From Norana najaformis (lineage: Eukaryota > Annelida > Clitellata > Crassiclitellata > Hormogastridae), in assembly GCA_964023275.1 (NCBI GenBank), contig OZ029914.1:50794530-50858529 (forward strand): a stretch of 64,000 bases of DNA, in the 5' to 3' direction. The position numbers were made by a program, and so were the translations under genes. Shown here in pieces: positions 22,660-34,600 of the stretch (position 1 is the stretch's first letter; each line of letters begins with the position of its first letter). Below the pieces are notes generated by a model. It did not search any database and was not told the origin of the DNA. It was given only the letters and a program-made list of their open reading frames with translations.

Positions 22660-23200
22660 TCACTCTTATTTTCATGAAAATACCCGAATGCAAAGCAAAA
22701 CAATCTGTCCTGCCTAAATTCCCGGAAAATTAAGTTCTCGTCTGCACCACTCATGACCTGAAACATGAGTGGTAAACAGGACAAACATTACGTCTGTAAA
22801 ATTTATGCTCACCCGAACTGGTATAATTATTTCCTCTCACATTTCACAGCAACGCAGTCAGGTGACAATCATCAGAATGCGAAAGTCATGAGAAACTAAA
22901 TCGGGCATATACATTTTATGCTAGGCGTCGAGGTTTTGACTAAAGCAAATTCATAAACCACTTTTCTGGAAACACCAGCTACCAATTTAAAATAATTTTG
23001 TGGTCGCAAATATTACTGAGCATGGCATAAAAATATTTAGAAGTACGCGCATGGCTAATGGCTGCCTTAAGCAGCTTCAGCCGAGGTGGCCAGCTAACGG
23101 CCTAAAGCTTCCTCCAGTTAACTAATACTACCACTCGTTAGAGTGAATCACAACCACGTTGTAGAAGATAATTAATTTTATATCATAGAGTGTCAGTATT
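22660..23200 (+). repeat. Repeat module R, full copy
   Basis: Complete in this unit, whereas the copy at 20795-21013 is truncated. Ends with GCTAACGGCCTAAAGCTTCC and a TTGTAGAAGATAATTAA word shared with 55990-56030. Confidence 0.7.
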
Positions 23201-23229
23201 ATAACCTCCCCGAATATTTTTCCTGGCAC

Positions 23230-24510
23230 ATAATAAAGAGGCAGTTGATGTTCAGTAAAAAATTAGAACTAAAACTCTGTTTGTTATGTTTTTATTTCAC
23301 ATTCCATTCAACAATATAAACAATGATACAGCGTTCAAAGAACTGGATTAAAGCTAAAGGTTAGACTGTGACTGTATGAACAAGTCCACCTTTAACAATT
23401 TGCCCGTTTACCCAAAGAAAGACTTTGTCGATCACAAAATTTCAATATCAGCTTCATGTATGTTTGATCTTAGGAAAGATGATTCGTGATATTTATTTGA
23501 ATTAAATTCCTTTATCATCGTCTTAGTAAATTGGCTTTCTCACCTGATGAAACGTAAGAGTGCGTCCCTTAGCAAGACTAGAAATTCCTGCGATTATGAC
23601 CAATAATATTGAAATTTGCGCATTCACAAAGTGGCTCTTTTCCGTGTATCAGAATGATTGTCCTAATACTTTCCGTAGGCCTAATAGTACTTTATCATAT
23701 TCACTAAGCAAGCGGGGCCTCGGCATTTTAGTACCATTTTAACAGAAGCCTCCACAACCGCGACATACGCATTACGAATTGAATAAAGATCTCAGTGAAT
23801 TAGCTTTGAACACCCTATGGTTAACTATAGATTTTAGTTTCAGAATATTTACGAGATAGCTTAGTCTCAAAGTTGATACTGAATGGGCGCCGTGTTCTGC
23901 ATGAGGTAGGTGCCATTCTCTTTATCGGATGAGTCTCATTGTTTCCATCAAGATAACAATCGTAATCACAGCGAAGATAAGGGTCTTACACTAAGCACTA
24001 ATCCAATTCACATTACTGCGGACGTATGCAGACCACAGGCAATGAACAACTGGAACTCCAGTTCGATTCCGGCATATGAAACTAGTGATTCGGTGACAAG
24101 CCATGTTTTAGAGACTTTCTTATAGTTGACAGATGTGATAATTCGTCACTATGCCAATTTCTGTGCATTCCGTTGATCTATAAACCATGATATTACTCGA
24201 TATTACTCGGTAGGAGGGTCGTTGCACGCGCCTTTGAGGCTGTTGTTAATTGCGCGCGTTATAAATGTCTGTTTAATAATAATAATTAATAATAATAATG
24301 AGACTGCATGACTTCTTTAAAGACACAAATTCCGCGATAGCCTAGAAAACACTTAGCTCTAGAGGCGTCGCAAGAGTATCGTGAGTGAAGAGGTTTCTAC
24401 TGATTAATAGTTTTTGCTGATTGGGGTGTGAATATTATCATGCATGTATCACCCATTGGCTTATTGGCCGTAGTTTCGTCCGAATATTTGATAACCTCTC
24501 AACATTCAAG
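23230..24510 (+). repeat. Modules T and U, copy 2
   Basis: T module (AAGAGGCAGTTGATGTT..., ACAATGATACAGCG) followed by module U (shared with 14220-15090 and 56200-57170). A LINE-like tail GCGCGTTATAAATGTCTG with (AAT)n at 24258-24300 is extra here. No gene is supported. Confidence 0.6.
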
Positions 24511-24514
24511 AACA

Positions 24515-24720
24515 GTGTGCGCGATAGTACAGTGAGTGTTGGTCTGTCAATCGTTAGATTGCATTGTTAAATCCCGCCAGAGGAGAAGCTGGTTTCGAGA
24601 CTTCTGCTCCACTTTCGCCCCCTAGTGATCTCAGCTGTAATGAGAAAATTATCATTATAAGACGGCGAGCTGCCATCATATATCGAAGCTAAGAAAACTG
24701 AAGTCTCTAACACTTGATAC
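24515..24720 (+). repeat. SINE-2 copy
   Basis: GTGCGCGATAGTACAGTG, GTTGGTCTGTCAATCG and a decayed B box, then CTTCTGCTCCACTTTCGCCC and the TCAGCTGTAATGAG body. Paralogous to the copy at 57175-57370. Confidence 0.65.
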
Positions 24721-25024
24721 TGGGCATTGGGTATCGGGGCTAGTTTAACGGTTTGCGATTCTCCTCTTCTTCTTGTCAGCATTCAGAAAATAAAAACAAT
24801 TATCTCAGGCTACTGTTAGCGTTGCGTTTTCATGATTCATTTCGAAATCATTGGCCGTCGTAATACATTAACTGTCGCATAGATCTGTGTGGTATTGTCA
24901 TTAATTTATAATATTTAGAAAATTACCTTTAGAGTTTCTTTCAAATTTGCCAAGTTATAAGGGTTCTACTGATTAATAGCTTTTACTCATTTGATAGTGT
25001 GGATATTAATGTGCATGCATTATA

Positions 25025-25110
25025 ACTTTATTATTATTATTATCATTATTATTATTATTAGTAGTAGTAGTAGTAGTAGTAGTAGTAATAGTGGTGGTAG
25101 TAGTGTAGTA

Positions 25111-25141
<31 letters not shown>

Positions 25142-25142
25142 G
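25025..25142 (+). repeat. (ATT)n/(AGT)n microsatellite
   Basis: ATT triplets passing into AGT/GGT triplets. Same position as 57700-57805 in the second duplicon. Confidence 0.9.
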
Positions 25143-25159
25143 CAATTATTACGCGCGCA

Positions 25160-25320
25160 AGGTAAATAAATCTGCATCTGAGGCACGAAGCAATTGTGAG
25201 CGAAGGACTTGCTCAAGGTCCCTGCACAGTAACCGGCTAAGGGAAGGCGCGACACCGTACTCTCCGCGTTACAAGCCGAGCGCTCTAATCAATCGGCTAC
25301 CATTCCCACGTACGCCTTTG
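25160..25320 (-). repeat. SINE-1, minus-strand copy
   Basis: Contains GAGCGAAGGACTTGCTCAAG, the reverse complement of the SINE-1 body, and ACTCTCCGCGTTACAAGCCG, the reverse of the tRNA-like head. Paralogous to 57820-57965. Confidence 0.75.
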
Positions 25321-25364
25321 TTTGTTGGCATTAGCTTTTCGAAACATTTTGTGACCTCTCAACA

Positions 25365-25600
25365 TTGAGGAAGGGATTGTGCGACAGACTAGTGATTCGC
25401 GCGCTGGTTTGTCAGTGGTAAGGTCGCAGGGTCAAATCTCCGCCAGGGCAGAAATTTGTTTCGGGATTTCTGCTCCACTTGTGCCCCTAGCGAACGCAAC
25501 TATAATGAGTACCCTGACCGTACATTGTCAGTGGGAGATCAGGCGTCAAGGGAGAGGACTGGTCACCAACTTATATCGGAAACTAAGACAACTGAAGTTG
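25365..25600 (+). repeat. SINE-2 copy
   Basis: Best-preserved head: TGTGCGACAGACTAGTGATT, CGCGCTGGTTTGTCAG and B-box-like GGTCGCAGGGTCAAATCTCC. The body has CTGCTCCACTTGTGCCCC and GTCAGTGGGAGATCAGG. Paralogous to 58015-58220. Confidence 0.75.
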
Positions 25601-25729
25601 GTAGCTCTTTGAACCTATGGCTTTGTATAGGGACCGGGTTAAAGGACTGCTATTTGCTTCATCTTTTTCTTTTTAAATCAGGAAAACCAATTGTCTCAGG
25701 CTACAAATAGTGTTGTTTTTCACTGTTCA

Positions 25730-26650
25730 TTCTCAAATCATTGGCCGGCTATGCATATCTGACAAGATCTTCACATAGATCTGTGTGGTGTTATCGTATT
25801 TTTTTAATAATTGTTCAGATCTTAGAGTAACGAGAGTGTTTTCTGAGTTGTTCTCATCATGCTGTCGCTCATATTTTAATGAATGTTACCCGATTGCAAT
25901 GAAAACCAGTCGGTGCTGCCCAGCTCCCCGGAAAATTAAGTTCTCGGATATGCAGAAGTCATGACCTGAGACATGAGTAGTAAAATCAGGACAAAATGTA
26001 ATTCATGTTCACCACTCACACAGCACCTCTGTCAAATGACAGTCATCATAATGCGAAGTAACCCAGGAAGGAGAAACAAAAAACGCACATATAAATTTCA
26101 TGTTAGGAGGCGAGGTATTGACAAAAGCAAATTCATAAAGACCATGACTCCGCACAACTTCAAGCTAATTTCTGGAAAAACCGGCTATCAATTTAAAATT
26201 ATGTCTGAAAATATTATTAAGTTATCATTGAACAATTGAACAACTGAACAAACGGAATATCATTCGGCCTTATTCTGATAAAAGGTAAATTTCGTGTGCT
26301 CCTTCAAACTAATAGCTGCCTCTATTGGTTTCAGACGCGATGACCGTCTAACGGCCTAAAGCTCCTTTATAGTTAAATATTTAATACGACCACACGCTTT
26401 AGTATAAATCACAGCTACCTCGTAGAATATAAGGCTGTCAATATAATAACCTCGAAATTTTAATACATGGCATATAGTAGGTTATCTAAATTAGTGAGGT
26501 TATTAAACTAAGAGGCAGGTCCGAGTAAAGAATTAGAACTATAATTCTTTTTAATTTTATTGCACAAACCATATTCCAATCAGCAAAACAAACAATGATG
26601 CAGCGTTAAAAGAACTGGATAAAAGCTAAAGCTTAAACAATATCCACATT
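25730..26650 (+). repeat. Modules R and T, copy 5
   Basis: Module R (25855-26480) then T (26500-26650, ending in AAAGCTTAAACAATATCC). It matches 58380-59260 step by step. Homology to the second duplicon stops at about 26650. There the second locus runs straight into the gene-C flank, while here a 3.76-kb unshared block follows. Confidence 0.65.
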
Positions 26651-27600
26651 TGAATACACTTTGTGGAAACGTTTTTGCAGACTTAAGCTAATATATTGAG
26701 TTAGCTGACCAGTTACAAGGAATTTCATCGTAATATTCTCAAAACTTCGTTGTTGTAAAGCTACAGAATATTTGCTACATAATATAAAATATGGTTATGT
26801 CACATTAAAATATAAAAGTTTGCTTCAGAGTGCAAAACTATATCGAGTTTCAATTAATTGGTCCTTATTTAGTCTATATTGAAGAAGTACTTTTTGTCAA
26901 AATATTTAGCAGATTGCTGTGGAAGTGAAAATGTGCCAAGAAAGATTAAAAAGAAGAGTAAAACACACAATATACACAATACATATAACAATATACAATA
27001 GAATACGCAAGCCCAATAGGAATAGATCCATAATTGCAACATTCATATATAATTCAAAAGCAGCAAATTATTACCCTCTCAAAATAATTATACCGGATCA
27101 GCTGTTTTGTTCATGCTTAAAAGTTTGTACTCGATCTTCTTTTGCATTAAAACGTCTGAAGAATAATGACATCTGATGCTTATGCTACGTCATTCGGTTC
27201 TCCTGGGTTCAATTAGACCACATTAAACTAACTATCTTTCCACAGGCATACTAATTGGTTAATACTTCATAATGATTTGCAAAGGTAACGTTCTTGTAAG
27301 CATGTAAACCTGTGTGTTAAGTCAACATTACTTGCGAACCAGACTGAAAATACGGATTTTGTTATAAGAAAGTCAGTTTACAACAGGCACAACAATACAG
27401 AGCGCATCTGATGAGCATAGCTTTAAGTGGCGCCTGTTAAATTTCTGATTATATGATTACGATTACAATTATATAGAATGCTCGTGCTTGCACTGTACAC
27501 CGAGCGCAGAGTAGCTGTCAGTCGTCAGGTAATTTGAGCAAACGATGTTTACTGAATTGTGGAAACTACTATAGAACATCAACTCACGTGAGATTGAGTT
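26651..27600. other. Locus-specific block, no gene recognised
   Basis: AT-rich DNA absent from the second duplicon. A plus-strand ORF at 26919-27176 is Lys/Ile-rich and shows no domain. Near 27430-27480 a tail-like GGCGCCTGTTAAATTTCTGA followed by ATTACGATTACA suggests a short LINE or SINE 3' end. Confidence 0.4.
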
Positions 27601-27601
27601 T

Positions 27602-28281
27602 TTACACAAATTCTATTTCTTTATTTGCACAATAATCATCTTCTTGCAGTTCTTGGAGATTTCTGCCAATTGGAACCGCCAGCGATATGCTGTCTTGAGC
27701 ACCAATTTGTTCTACTCCAACCAACATCCCAACGGCCTTCACAAGGTTTACCCCATTCTCTGGGTAAGGGTCCAAGGCAGCGACGAGTGTTCCGCTCTCA
27801 CTCTCGCCGTGGATTGCTTGTAGTGTCCCGTCTGGCTGCTTCGCTATTGCTATCATTTCGAGCATTTTACAAGTATTACTGTTGTAGTTTCTGCTAGCGT
27901 ACTGTGCCTTCTGTGTTGCGGTTGTTAAAAAGCATTACTTTCTGAGGATCATCCATATCCTCGGAGAAAAGCGCTGCTATAGCTCTGGCTAACTTGACTC
28001 TGCCGAACTGATTCGTGGTGATCGATGTTTCATGTCTGTCCCGTTGCTGATCATCCATCAAGACCAATCCAACATCATAATTGTTAGAACGATCTGTTTG
28101 TACGCTCACCAATAACAGTAGTAATATTTCTTTGACCATCTTTCACCACCATCACTTCGCCGATTCTTTGGTTTGAATTTTGATTCAAATAAATAATATT
28201 TCCGGGTTTCTTGTCATGTCCGGCCACAAGAGCGTGCAACTTGGACTCGCCGCTGTTCGTATCTAGAAAACCAGATAACAT
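27602..28281 (-). pseudogene. Unrecognised coding region split over three frames
   Basis: Three consecutive minus-strand ORFs abut in reading order: 28281-28084 (MLSGFLDTNSGESKLHALVAG...), 28139-27894 (...DRSNNYDVGLVLMDDQQ...) and 27865-27602 (...MLEMIAIAKQPDGTLQAIHG...GVEQIGAQDSISLAVPIGR...). Their composition looks like real protein, and each frame ends where the next begins, at about 28095 and 27905. One ancestral ORF of roughly 225 codons with two frameshifts explains this best. Introns short enough to fit look unlikely: a GTGAGC...AACAG stretch at the first junction is only 16 bp. I do not recognise the family. It lies in the locus-specific block, next to another unknown ORF at 28927-29163. 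Confidence 0.4.
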
Positions 28282-28926
28282 GACGAATTATGATAATCGG
28301 GTTTGGACGAAAGTCTTTGGGTTGCAAGCTGGTGATGGTTGAATGGCCATTTAGCTGACATCGGGACAAAGGAGATAGGATACACCCTCAGCCTTTGACT
28401 CACATGTGTGAGTTGATGAAGAATGGTCAATTCCGAAGGATGTCTGTATTTTTTATTCGCAATCGTTCAGAAGCACCAGTGACAACTGACGCATGGCTAT
28501 AGGCAACCACTCTGTTCTAAATGAAGCAGCGCTATATAAATTTCTTATTACAATTATTGATCCTTGTAATTTCATAAGTGTCTTTTCTGCTTCTGACATT
28601 TTTGAGAGGATGATGTTGATATTATGCGAATTTATTTAACGCTATCTCAATCAGGATAAGTAATAGGTGTGAGGAGTTGAGATAGTAAAATTATAACCCA
28701 GCATGTTAAGTGTTTGCTTTCGTTATGATGAGGCATAATAAACACAGAATGCTCATTTTAATAAGACACATACATACAGTATAGCTTCTCTCATAGTCTC
28801 GATCCTAATGATTTAAGAAATTGTAACATAGAAAGCTATCTGATGGAACGCCGAATAAGGCATACATTACGGCTGCTATGTGAAGTAGGATACCTGTTAA
28901 GGTTACGAAGGCGCCAATGCTGCTGT
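28282..28926. other. Interval with a LINE/SINE-like tail
   Basis: No gene seen. At about 28495-28550 the sequence CAACCACTCTGTTCTAAATG then GCGCTATATAAATTTCTTAT and ATTACAATTATTG looks like the 3' tail of a CR1/L2-like LINE or a SINE depending on it. A GAGTTGATGAAGAAT word at 28411 recurs at 29178 upstream of the neighbouring ORF. Confidence 0.4.
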
Positions 28927-29163
28927 TCACGCTAATAAGCTGGCCTGGCGAAGTGTACTGTACTTGAAGATCGAGAGGCCAGCTTTCTTCACAAGTTTCA
29001 ATGTGTACGGGTTGACATGTGGTTCGATTTTCTTACGCAGATCCTCCTCGATGATTTCACCATCGGTCTCTTTTGCTACGTACCAGACCTCCACTTGGGT
29101 TTTCCCAAAGTTGCAATGAGTGATTTCCACTCCAGGTAATTTTGATTCACTCCCACTAAACAT
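28927..29163 (-). CDS. Small unrecognised ORF, 78 codons
   Basis: Minus-strand ORF beginning MFSGSESKLPGVEITHC and ending STLRQASLLA. It is rich in charged residues with a Lys/Glu-rich centre (EIIEEDLRKKIEPH), with no transmembrane stretch and no motif I can name. Like the ORF at 28281 it starts M-(F/L)-S-G and is preceded by a GTTGATGAAGAAT word, which may mean the two share an origin. It could be a gene, an exon, or part of the unknown block inserted between 26651 and 30407. Function unknown. Confidence 0.3.
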   Translation of the reverse strand: MFSGSESKLPGVEITHCNFGKTQVEVWYVAKETDGEIIEEDLRKKIEPHVNPYTLKLVKKAGLSIFKYSTLRQASLLA

Positions 29164-30180
29164 TTAAATACATGTGTTAGTTGATGAAGAATAAAATTAT
29201 TTCCGTCCAGAAAATGATTAAATCATTATGCGAGAGAAACGTATTAATCGTTTGTGTCTCGTTGATTTCTAGTTCTTGATTTATTCTCCGCCTTTGAGCG
29301 TTATAAAATGCTCAAATGGAATGCAATGTTGCTAGTGATAATGAAAGTTGTCATGGGGAGTTGGAGTAATGTAGGTGCTAGTAGTACTACTAGTAGCAGT
29401 AGTAGCAGAAGCAACAGTAGTAGCAGTAGTAGCAATAATAATAGTAGTGGTAGTAGCAGCAGCAGTAGTAATATTCTTGTGTTGTCAGGTCCGGAACATC
29501 TCTTAAGCGTGTTCTGAAAGAAACACTATATCACTGTTGATAGCTAGTTGTTCGCGATAGGTGTCGTCACCGATGTAGGCTTAAAGACTTTTGTATGAGC
29601 TTATGTGCACGACCTTTTTGCAACAGAACGATTCGTCCCGATTGAATAGTGAGCTTGTAAACTGTTTAGGTCGCTTTAGCTCTTGCTTGATTTGAAAATT
29701 AAGAACGGATCACTAAAATGCGATTGCGATTAGTCTTACTTGATTGAGAAGACATAATGACTTATCTCAGACTGTCGTTCTCTTATTTCTCCTCTTTCTT
29801 TATAAATGCTCTCTGCAAAATTTACCATATTTAGGTTTTCAAAATATTCTTAATTCAAACGTTTTCGTAAGTATAGTATTGTCTAATTTATGATCGAAAG
29901 CCTTCCACTGACAGTCGTACGTGTTTATTTTTTCGCTTACAGATTTCTTACGATGCTATTAAGAAGTCCAGTGTATATAAAACGCCTTGAGAACTGACTG
30001 AATTCGCTTACTTAGAGCAGCGCAGTGACTAATAAACATCTTTAGTGCAGACTACGAGAGTCGACTGTCAACTTTCGAACGTGAGGATGCCTTGGACAGT
30101 TACACTCTCTAATCTAATCTTATCTAAGTACTTTTACAGCGTCGTTATCAGAATTCCCAAAGCATCAGTCGGTGGTCGCT
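29164..30180. other. Interval with AGT/AGC microsatellite
   Basis: An (AGT)n/(AGC)n tract at 29380-29478 creates a poly-Ser ORF (29308-29517) that I do not accept as coding. The rest shows no gene, RNA gene or element terminus I can identify. Confidence 0.6.
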
Positions 30181-30199
30181 TCAAGTCAAAACCGCAATC

Positions 30200-30407
30200 A
30201 AAATCATAAGCCGTTGGAGAAACTGGGTGGAATTCCGATAGGTCAGAAAAACCAGACGACACGTTAAGGTGGGAAAGCAAGTTGGAAGAGATGCGTCTTT
30301 AGTTAAGACCTGAATGACATCAATGATTTGACATAACGAATTGAAACGTTCAGTGAATTCCAAAGCTTTGGACCAGCTAGCGAGAAGGCTGGAGAGCCCG
30401 CGAAAGC
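30200..30407 (-). pseudogene. CR1/L2-like LINE C-terminal relic
   Basis: The minus strand reads RAFAGSPAFSLAGPKLWNSL then NVSIRYVKSLMSF. This is close to the usual LINE C-terminal stretch '(R)xFSxAGPKLWNSLPxxIRxxxSLxxFKxxLKTHLF'. Frame changes follow toward 30181. It ends at the point where homology to the gene-C flank resumes, so it marks the right edge of the locus-specific block. Confidence 0.6.
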
Positions 30408-31638
30408 CCTTATCAGCACTGGACTACATTTGTGGGTGAAAAACAGAAGACAACAGTGAACTAAATATTCCCTTAATAACGCTGAACAATGCAAAGATAA
30501 AAATGCGTTTTAGCACATGTAGCCATCTGTTCATCACACTGTGGGTGGCGAGCCAAAAGTGAGCAGCTGGAGGCTGGTCATATTTTGTGTTAATTATGCC
30601 ATATTTAGAGGAAAAGTGTTAGACTCAGTGGATCGATATATGACTAATAGGCCTATACACATTATCCCTCCAAAGCATACCATCTAAATATTCATAGTCA
30701 TGAGCTGTTTCAGTGTGACTAAACTCGAGCCCTCAATGATGTAGGTATTAGGCTTCGAGCTAATCCTGGTAACATATGTTTTTATCAGCTACCTCCGTTA
30801 GCCAGCTGCTTGTGTGGCTTCTTGTCTTTAAGAGCTTTATATCAAATTTCTTACAGAAAGGGCTTCCCGGAGGAGGCTCGAATCAGCATAATCCGCGTTA
30901 CAAAACGAGCGCACAAGTTTTTAACGAACGCCTTAGAGAAAACAAAACTATGAACTAGTGCCGGGTCTAAGCAGAACATAAGGAAAGCCTTCCTAATTCA
31001 AAATAAAGCGAAAGTACAAATACGTAAGCTTATATCATGTTATGCAAACATTATAATAGTATGTGATTGAATCGTTAAACTGTGTAAATTAGTAAAAGAA
31101 TCCGATAAAGCAAAACAAAACAATAAATGATAACTTACAAGGTATGTCTAACCCATACTCCGGCAAGTCGATAATAAATAATGGCTTAAATTTTAATTAA
31201 GCAAACTGATTGACTGCACCTTGGCAAATTGCTTTGCTTTACTCAATTTACAGTATTAAGTGAGACAAATCATATAGCGGCAATACCGTTATCATTATTT
31301 GATTATAGCTTATTGATCCAAATATGTGCCTGATTGCGCCAACTGATAGTGAAAAATGCTCGTAATCTGCGGGAGATATAAAAGTGCATCATATTCTTCA
31401 CAATTTTTCCATGATTTTTCTGTACTCGGCGACACATTAACGACAGGCTATCTAGAATGTTTCGCTAGAACTTAAAATCGGCCATCTGGGAGAATATTCA
31501 GGCAACAAATTCCTACGCGTTATGCAGGTAATAGGAAGAAACAGTAATAAGAAAAGCGGTGACGCTTAATCGTTACACTTCTTTAGTTATCAATTCTATT
31601 CCGGCACCATCTACATAATTTTAGTCTCTAATGCATTT
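30408..31638 (-). repeat. 3' flank module of gene B
   Basis: Downstream DNA of gene B. It matches 59280-60644 closely and 4970-6150 more loosely (words ATACACATTATCCCTCC, CATACCATCTAAATATTCAT, AACATAAGGAAAGCCTTCCTA). A decayed SINE head in reverse (GGAGGAGGCTCGAAT) lies at 30865-30930. No polyadenylation signal is obvious in the first 200 nt after the stop. Confidence 0.65.
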
Positions 31639-34600
31639 TTACATACTGAATTGATGTTCCTGAAGTTTTCGTTGAATGAAGTAAAGTATAACGTGCTCAA
31701 ATGGAAGACTGCTTTTCAGTTTCATAAATTCTGACATTACTTCTGAGCATGAATGACTACAGTCCATCAGACATCTCAGTGTCAAATATCTCGCCAGGAA
31801 ATGTCTTCCAAGAAAATAATGGCATTTTATATTGTAAGCATGTATAAGAGACTTTGAAAGTGAAGACTTCTTCGAGTAAATCTCTCGGGCAAAAAAGTGC
31901 TGAAAAGTCCATTCATTTTCATCTTCAACGTTCCGCAATTCTTCATTTAAAGGCGACAAATAGCAAAACAGTGTGTGGAATCCAAGCAAACATTGAATGT
32001 CTCTGTCGAAATAAGAGTCAAGCGGTGGAATCAACATCACATTTGCAAAGGCAAGTTCCTTCAAATTGTTCTCTAGGTCTGGCTGATCGAGAATTCGTTC
32101 ACACAAACACAAAACTTCAGGATATTTACAACACTTGTAGAGATACGCAGCTCGGTAGCAGTCAACTGTATTGCAATGAATGCCAAAGTCTCTGCGGATT
32201 GCATTGTAAAACGAAGTCATATTTTCCAAGGCATATTCCGTGAACGTTGGAATTAAATCGTCATTTAGAACAGAACTTTCATTCGGCGCTTCTAATTTAT
32301 TAACTTGTTCTGTAGTCTGAAATCGTCGTGCCATACTACGTGTCGTCATTGGCATTTGACAATATTTCCGTTTTGTTGCAGTAGTTAATATTTGATCCAA
32401 TGGAAATGTTGGAGTTTGCCAATCGCAGATCAGTCGAAAAGCTCCAGGTCTTCTTTCATTCGTTAGCATTATCAAATACTGAGCAAACACCGCTGGTGTA
32501 AGACGCAAATCAAGAAGAAATCGTCTCTCACTGTATTGCAAATTATGTTGAATATGCCTGAAAAGCAGGTAAAATCCAATGATTCTAACAATGTCATCAA
32601 TATAGAACAAACAGCCTGCATTCAGTGTCTCGATATCTTTCTTCTCGTCCTCAGGTGTTTGATTTATGAGCACTAACGTGTAAAGTTCTATGGCTTTTTG
32701 GTATTCTGATGCGGCAAAATGGAGAGCCGCCATGTAGGTCAAAATTGCGTTAGCGATGCTTTCTGATTTAGGCAAGTTCATATCAACACAACCTAGTGCT
32801 CCCCGAAGAAGTTGGTTTGACAGTTGAGATACAAGTTTAAATTCTAGATGACCATTTGATCCAGTTAAATTGTCCATCACATCTTCAGCTATTTGAAAAA
32901 TTAACATGCTATCTTCAGGAAGTGTTTCACATTGTACTGGAAACTTGCGGTGTTTGGATCTTACATATTTTGGTTTCATTGAAACCTGCATAACCACATC
33001 AAAAATCCAGTGGCTGTAAATTGTCATTTTTGAGCAATCTAAAGAATGGACAGCACGCAGTGTAAGGAGCATCGAATCATAGATTCCAAAATACGGTTCA
33101 ATTTCTCTTCGTGGCGAAACAACACTCAAAAGAAAGCTCATATATTTAAAGTATCCGTAACCGAAAGACCCGTCCTTTACTGCACTGTTTGCATATAGAA
33201 TGGCACAACCGAATTTTTTTGAAATATTAAAGTCTATAGATTTAGGTTTCTCTGCTTCCTGGTCTTCCAAGATGCACGAGATGAACTCGTTTGCAGATGA
33301 TGGGCCCTCCCAATTCTCCCTGGTGCTGAACACGTTATAAATACTTGGTATCATATAATGCAACGCAAACCAAGAGGTTAAATTCTCAGAATTGCAAAAT
33401 TCGATCAATACCTCAACAGTTTCGTCAACGAACTTTCGATTAAGGTGGTCATGAAACAGATTTGCTTCTGGTATAAAATAATTAGGACAGCTTGTATCTT
33501 TTAGCCATTTTTCCAGTTCCTGTAATAATTTACAGCATATTTCAATAACAGACGTAGAATCCCACCATTCCGGTGACATCTCTTCACAACTCCATAACAT
33601 CAGTGTCTTTAAATGGTAGTTGCAGAGAATCTCATCTTCCTTTGGACAATCCTCTTCAATTAATTCCTCCTTGGCGAAGAATCTGAGCATATGGTAGACA
33701 ATCTGCTGAACTGAAGTCCAACTCTGAAGTAAAATTACTTCCGCAACTGAAAATGACAACCTGCATTGGTGAACATCATCTTTGCAAGATGGGTGTTTAG
33801 CATACACAACATGGCAACCATTCTCTACCACCTCTCGAATCGTAGCAGTCGTTGGCCATCCGTAATTTCTTTGTCGAAAAGGCCAATTTCTAGCTTGTTT
33901 TGGCCACTGAGGGCAACGCATGCATAAAACGTCATCTTGTGAATGGCCAGTCTTACCTGATGTATAAAGCCTATTCGCTGGACCAGCCATGAATACTTCT
34001 AGGGAGGGGGTGTCGCGTCGACTACCCTCGTAATTAACTGCTGGATCTGGTTTTAAAATTTCCCGGTCGTTAGCACGTGCAAATTCGAAGATCTTGCGTT
34101 CCCAGTTGTATATCATTTGTCCCAAACGTCGAAGTCGTATAAAAGCCGGATATTCATGGTATGGCTCAATCATGAAGCAGTCAATTTGTTCTGCCATATC
34201 ACGGACATCATATGGCATAACTGGAATTATTTCATCTGTTAAGGCGAGTTCATTCGGCTTCAACTTCAAGACATCACAGTCGCCGATGCACGAATGTAAC
34301 GGCTGGATAAAGAACTCAGCAGTGCTGCCACATACAATTCCACGAGTATCGGAACGGTTCGCATAATGCACATGTTGGCCTCGAAAACTGTCAATGTCAG
34401 ACTTTGGAAGCACTAGACACGTACGGACGATGAATTCCGACACACTGTCTTTGTTTAATGCGCCCAAATGAGAATTAAAAATGGAAAAAACAAAATTAAG
34501 AACATCATCATGGTCTCCGTTGTTATATTGATCATGCATGTTTTCACCGGCAGCCATCGTTGGAAATTTTAGTAGTTCGCAACAAGATTCTCTGTTCTGC

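Larger units (their letters stand above)
18921..23110 (+). repeat. 2,096-bp tandem segmental duplication
   Basis: ACCACGTGACCCTAG starts at 18921 and again at 21017. Sequence then runs in parallel with only scattered differences: module V, (ACAT)n, SINE-1, (GAT)n, module Q and the start of R. The first copy is cut at 21013 inside module R (ATGACAATCATTAG) and joins the second copy directly. The second copy runs on into a complete module R. The high similarity suggests a young duplication. No gene is supported in either unit. Confidence 0.9.

Noticed and set aside
29308..29517. Poly-Ser ORF
   Set aside because: Derives from an AGT/AGC microsatellite.
31854..32243. Plus-strand ORFs opposite the Mab21 genes (also 60848-61249, 6279-6623)
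   Set aside because: Shadows of the conserved minus-strand coding frame. Their apparent conservation follows from the real gene.
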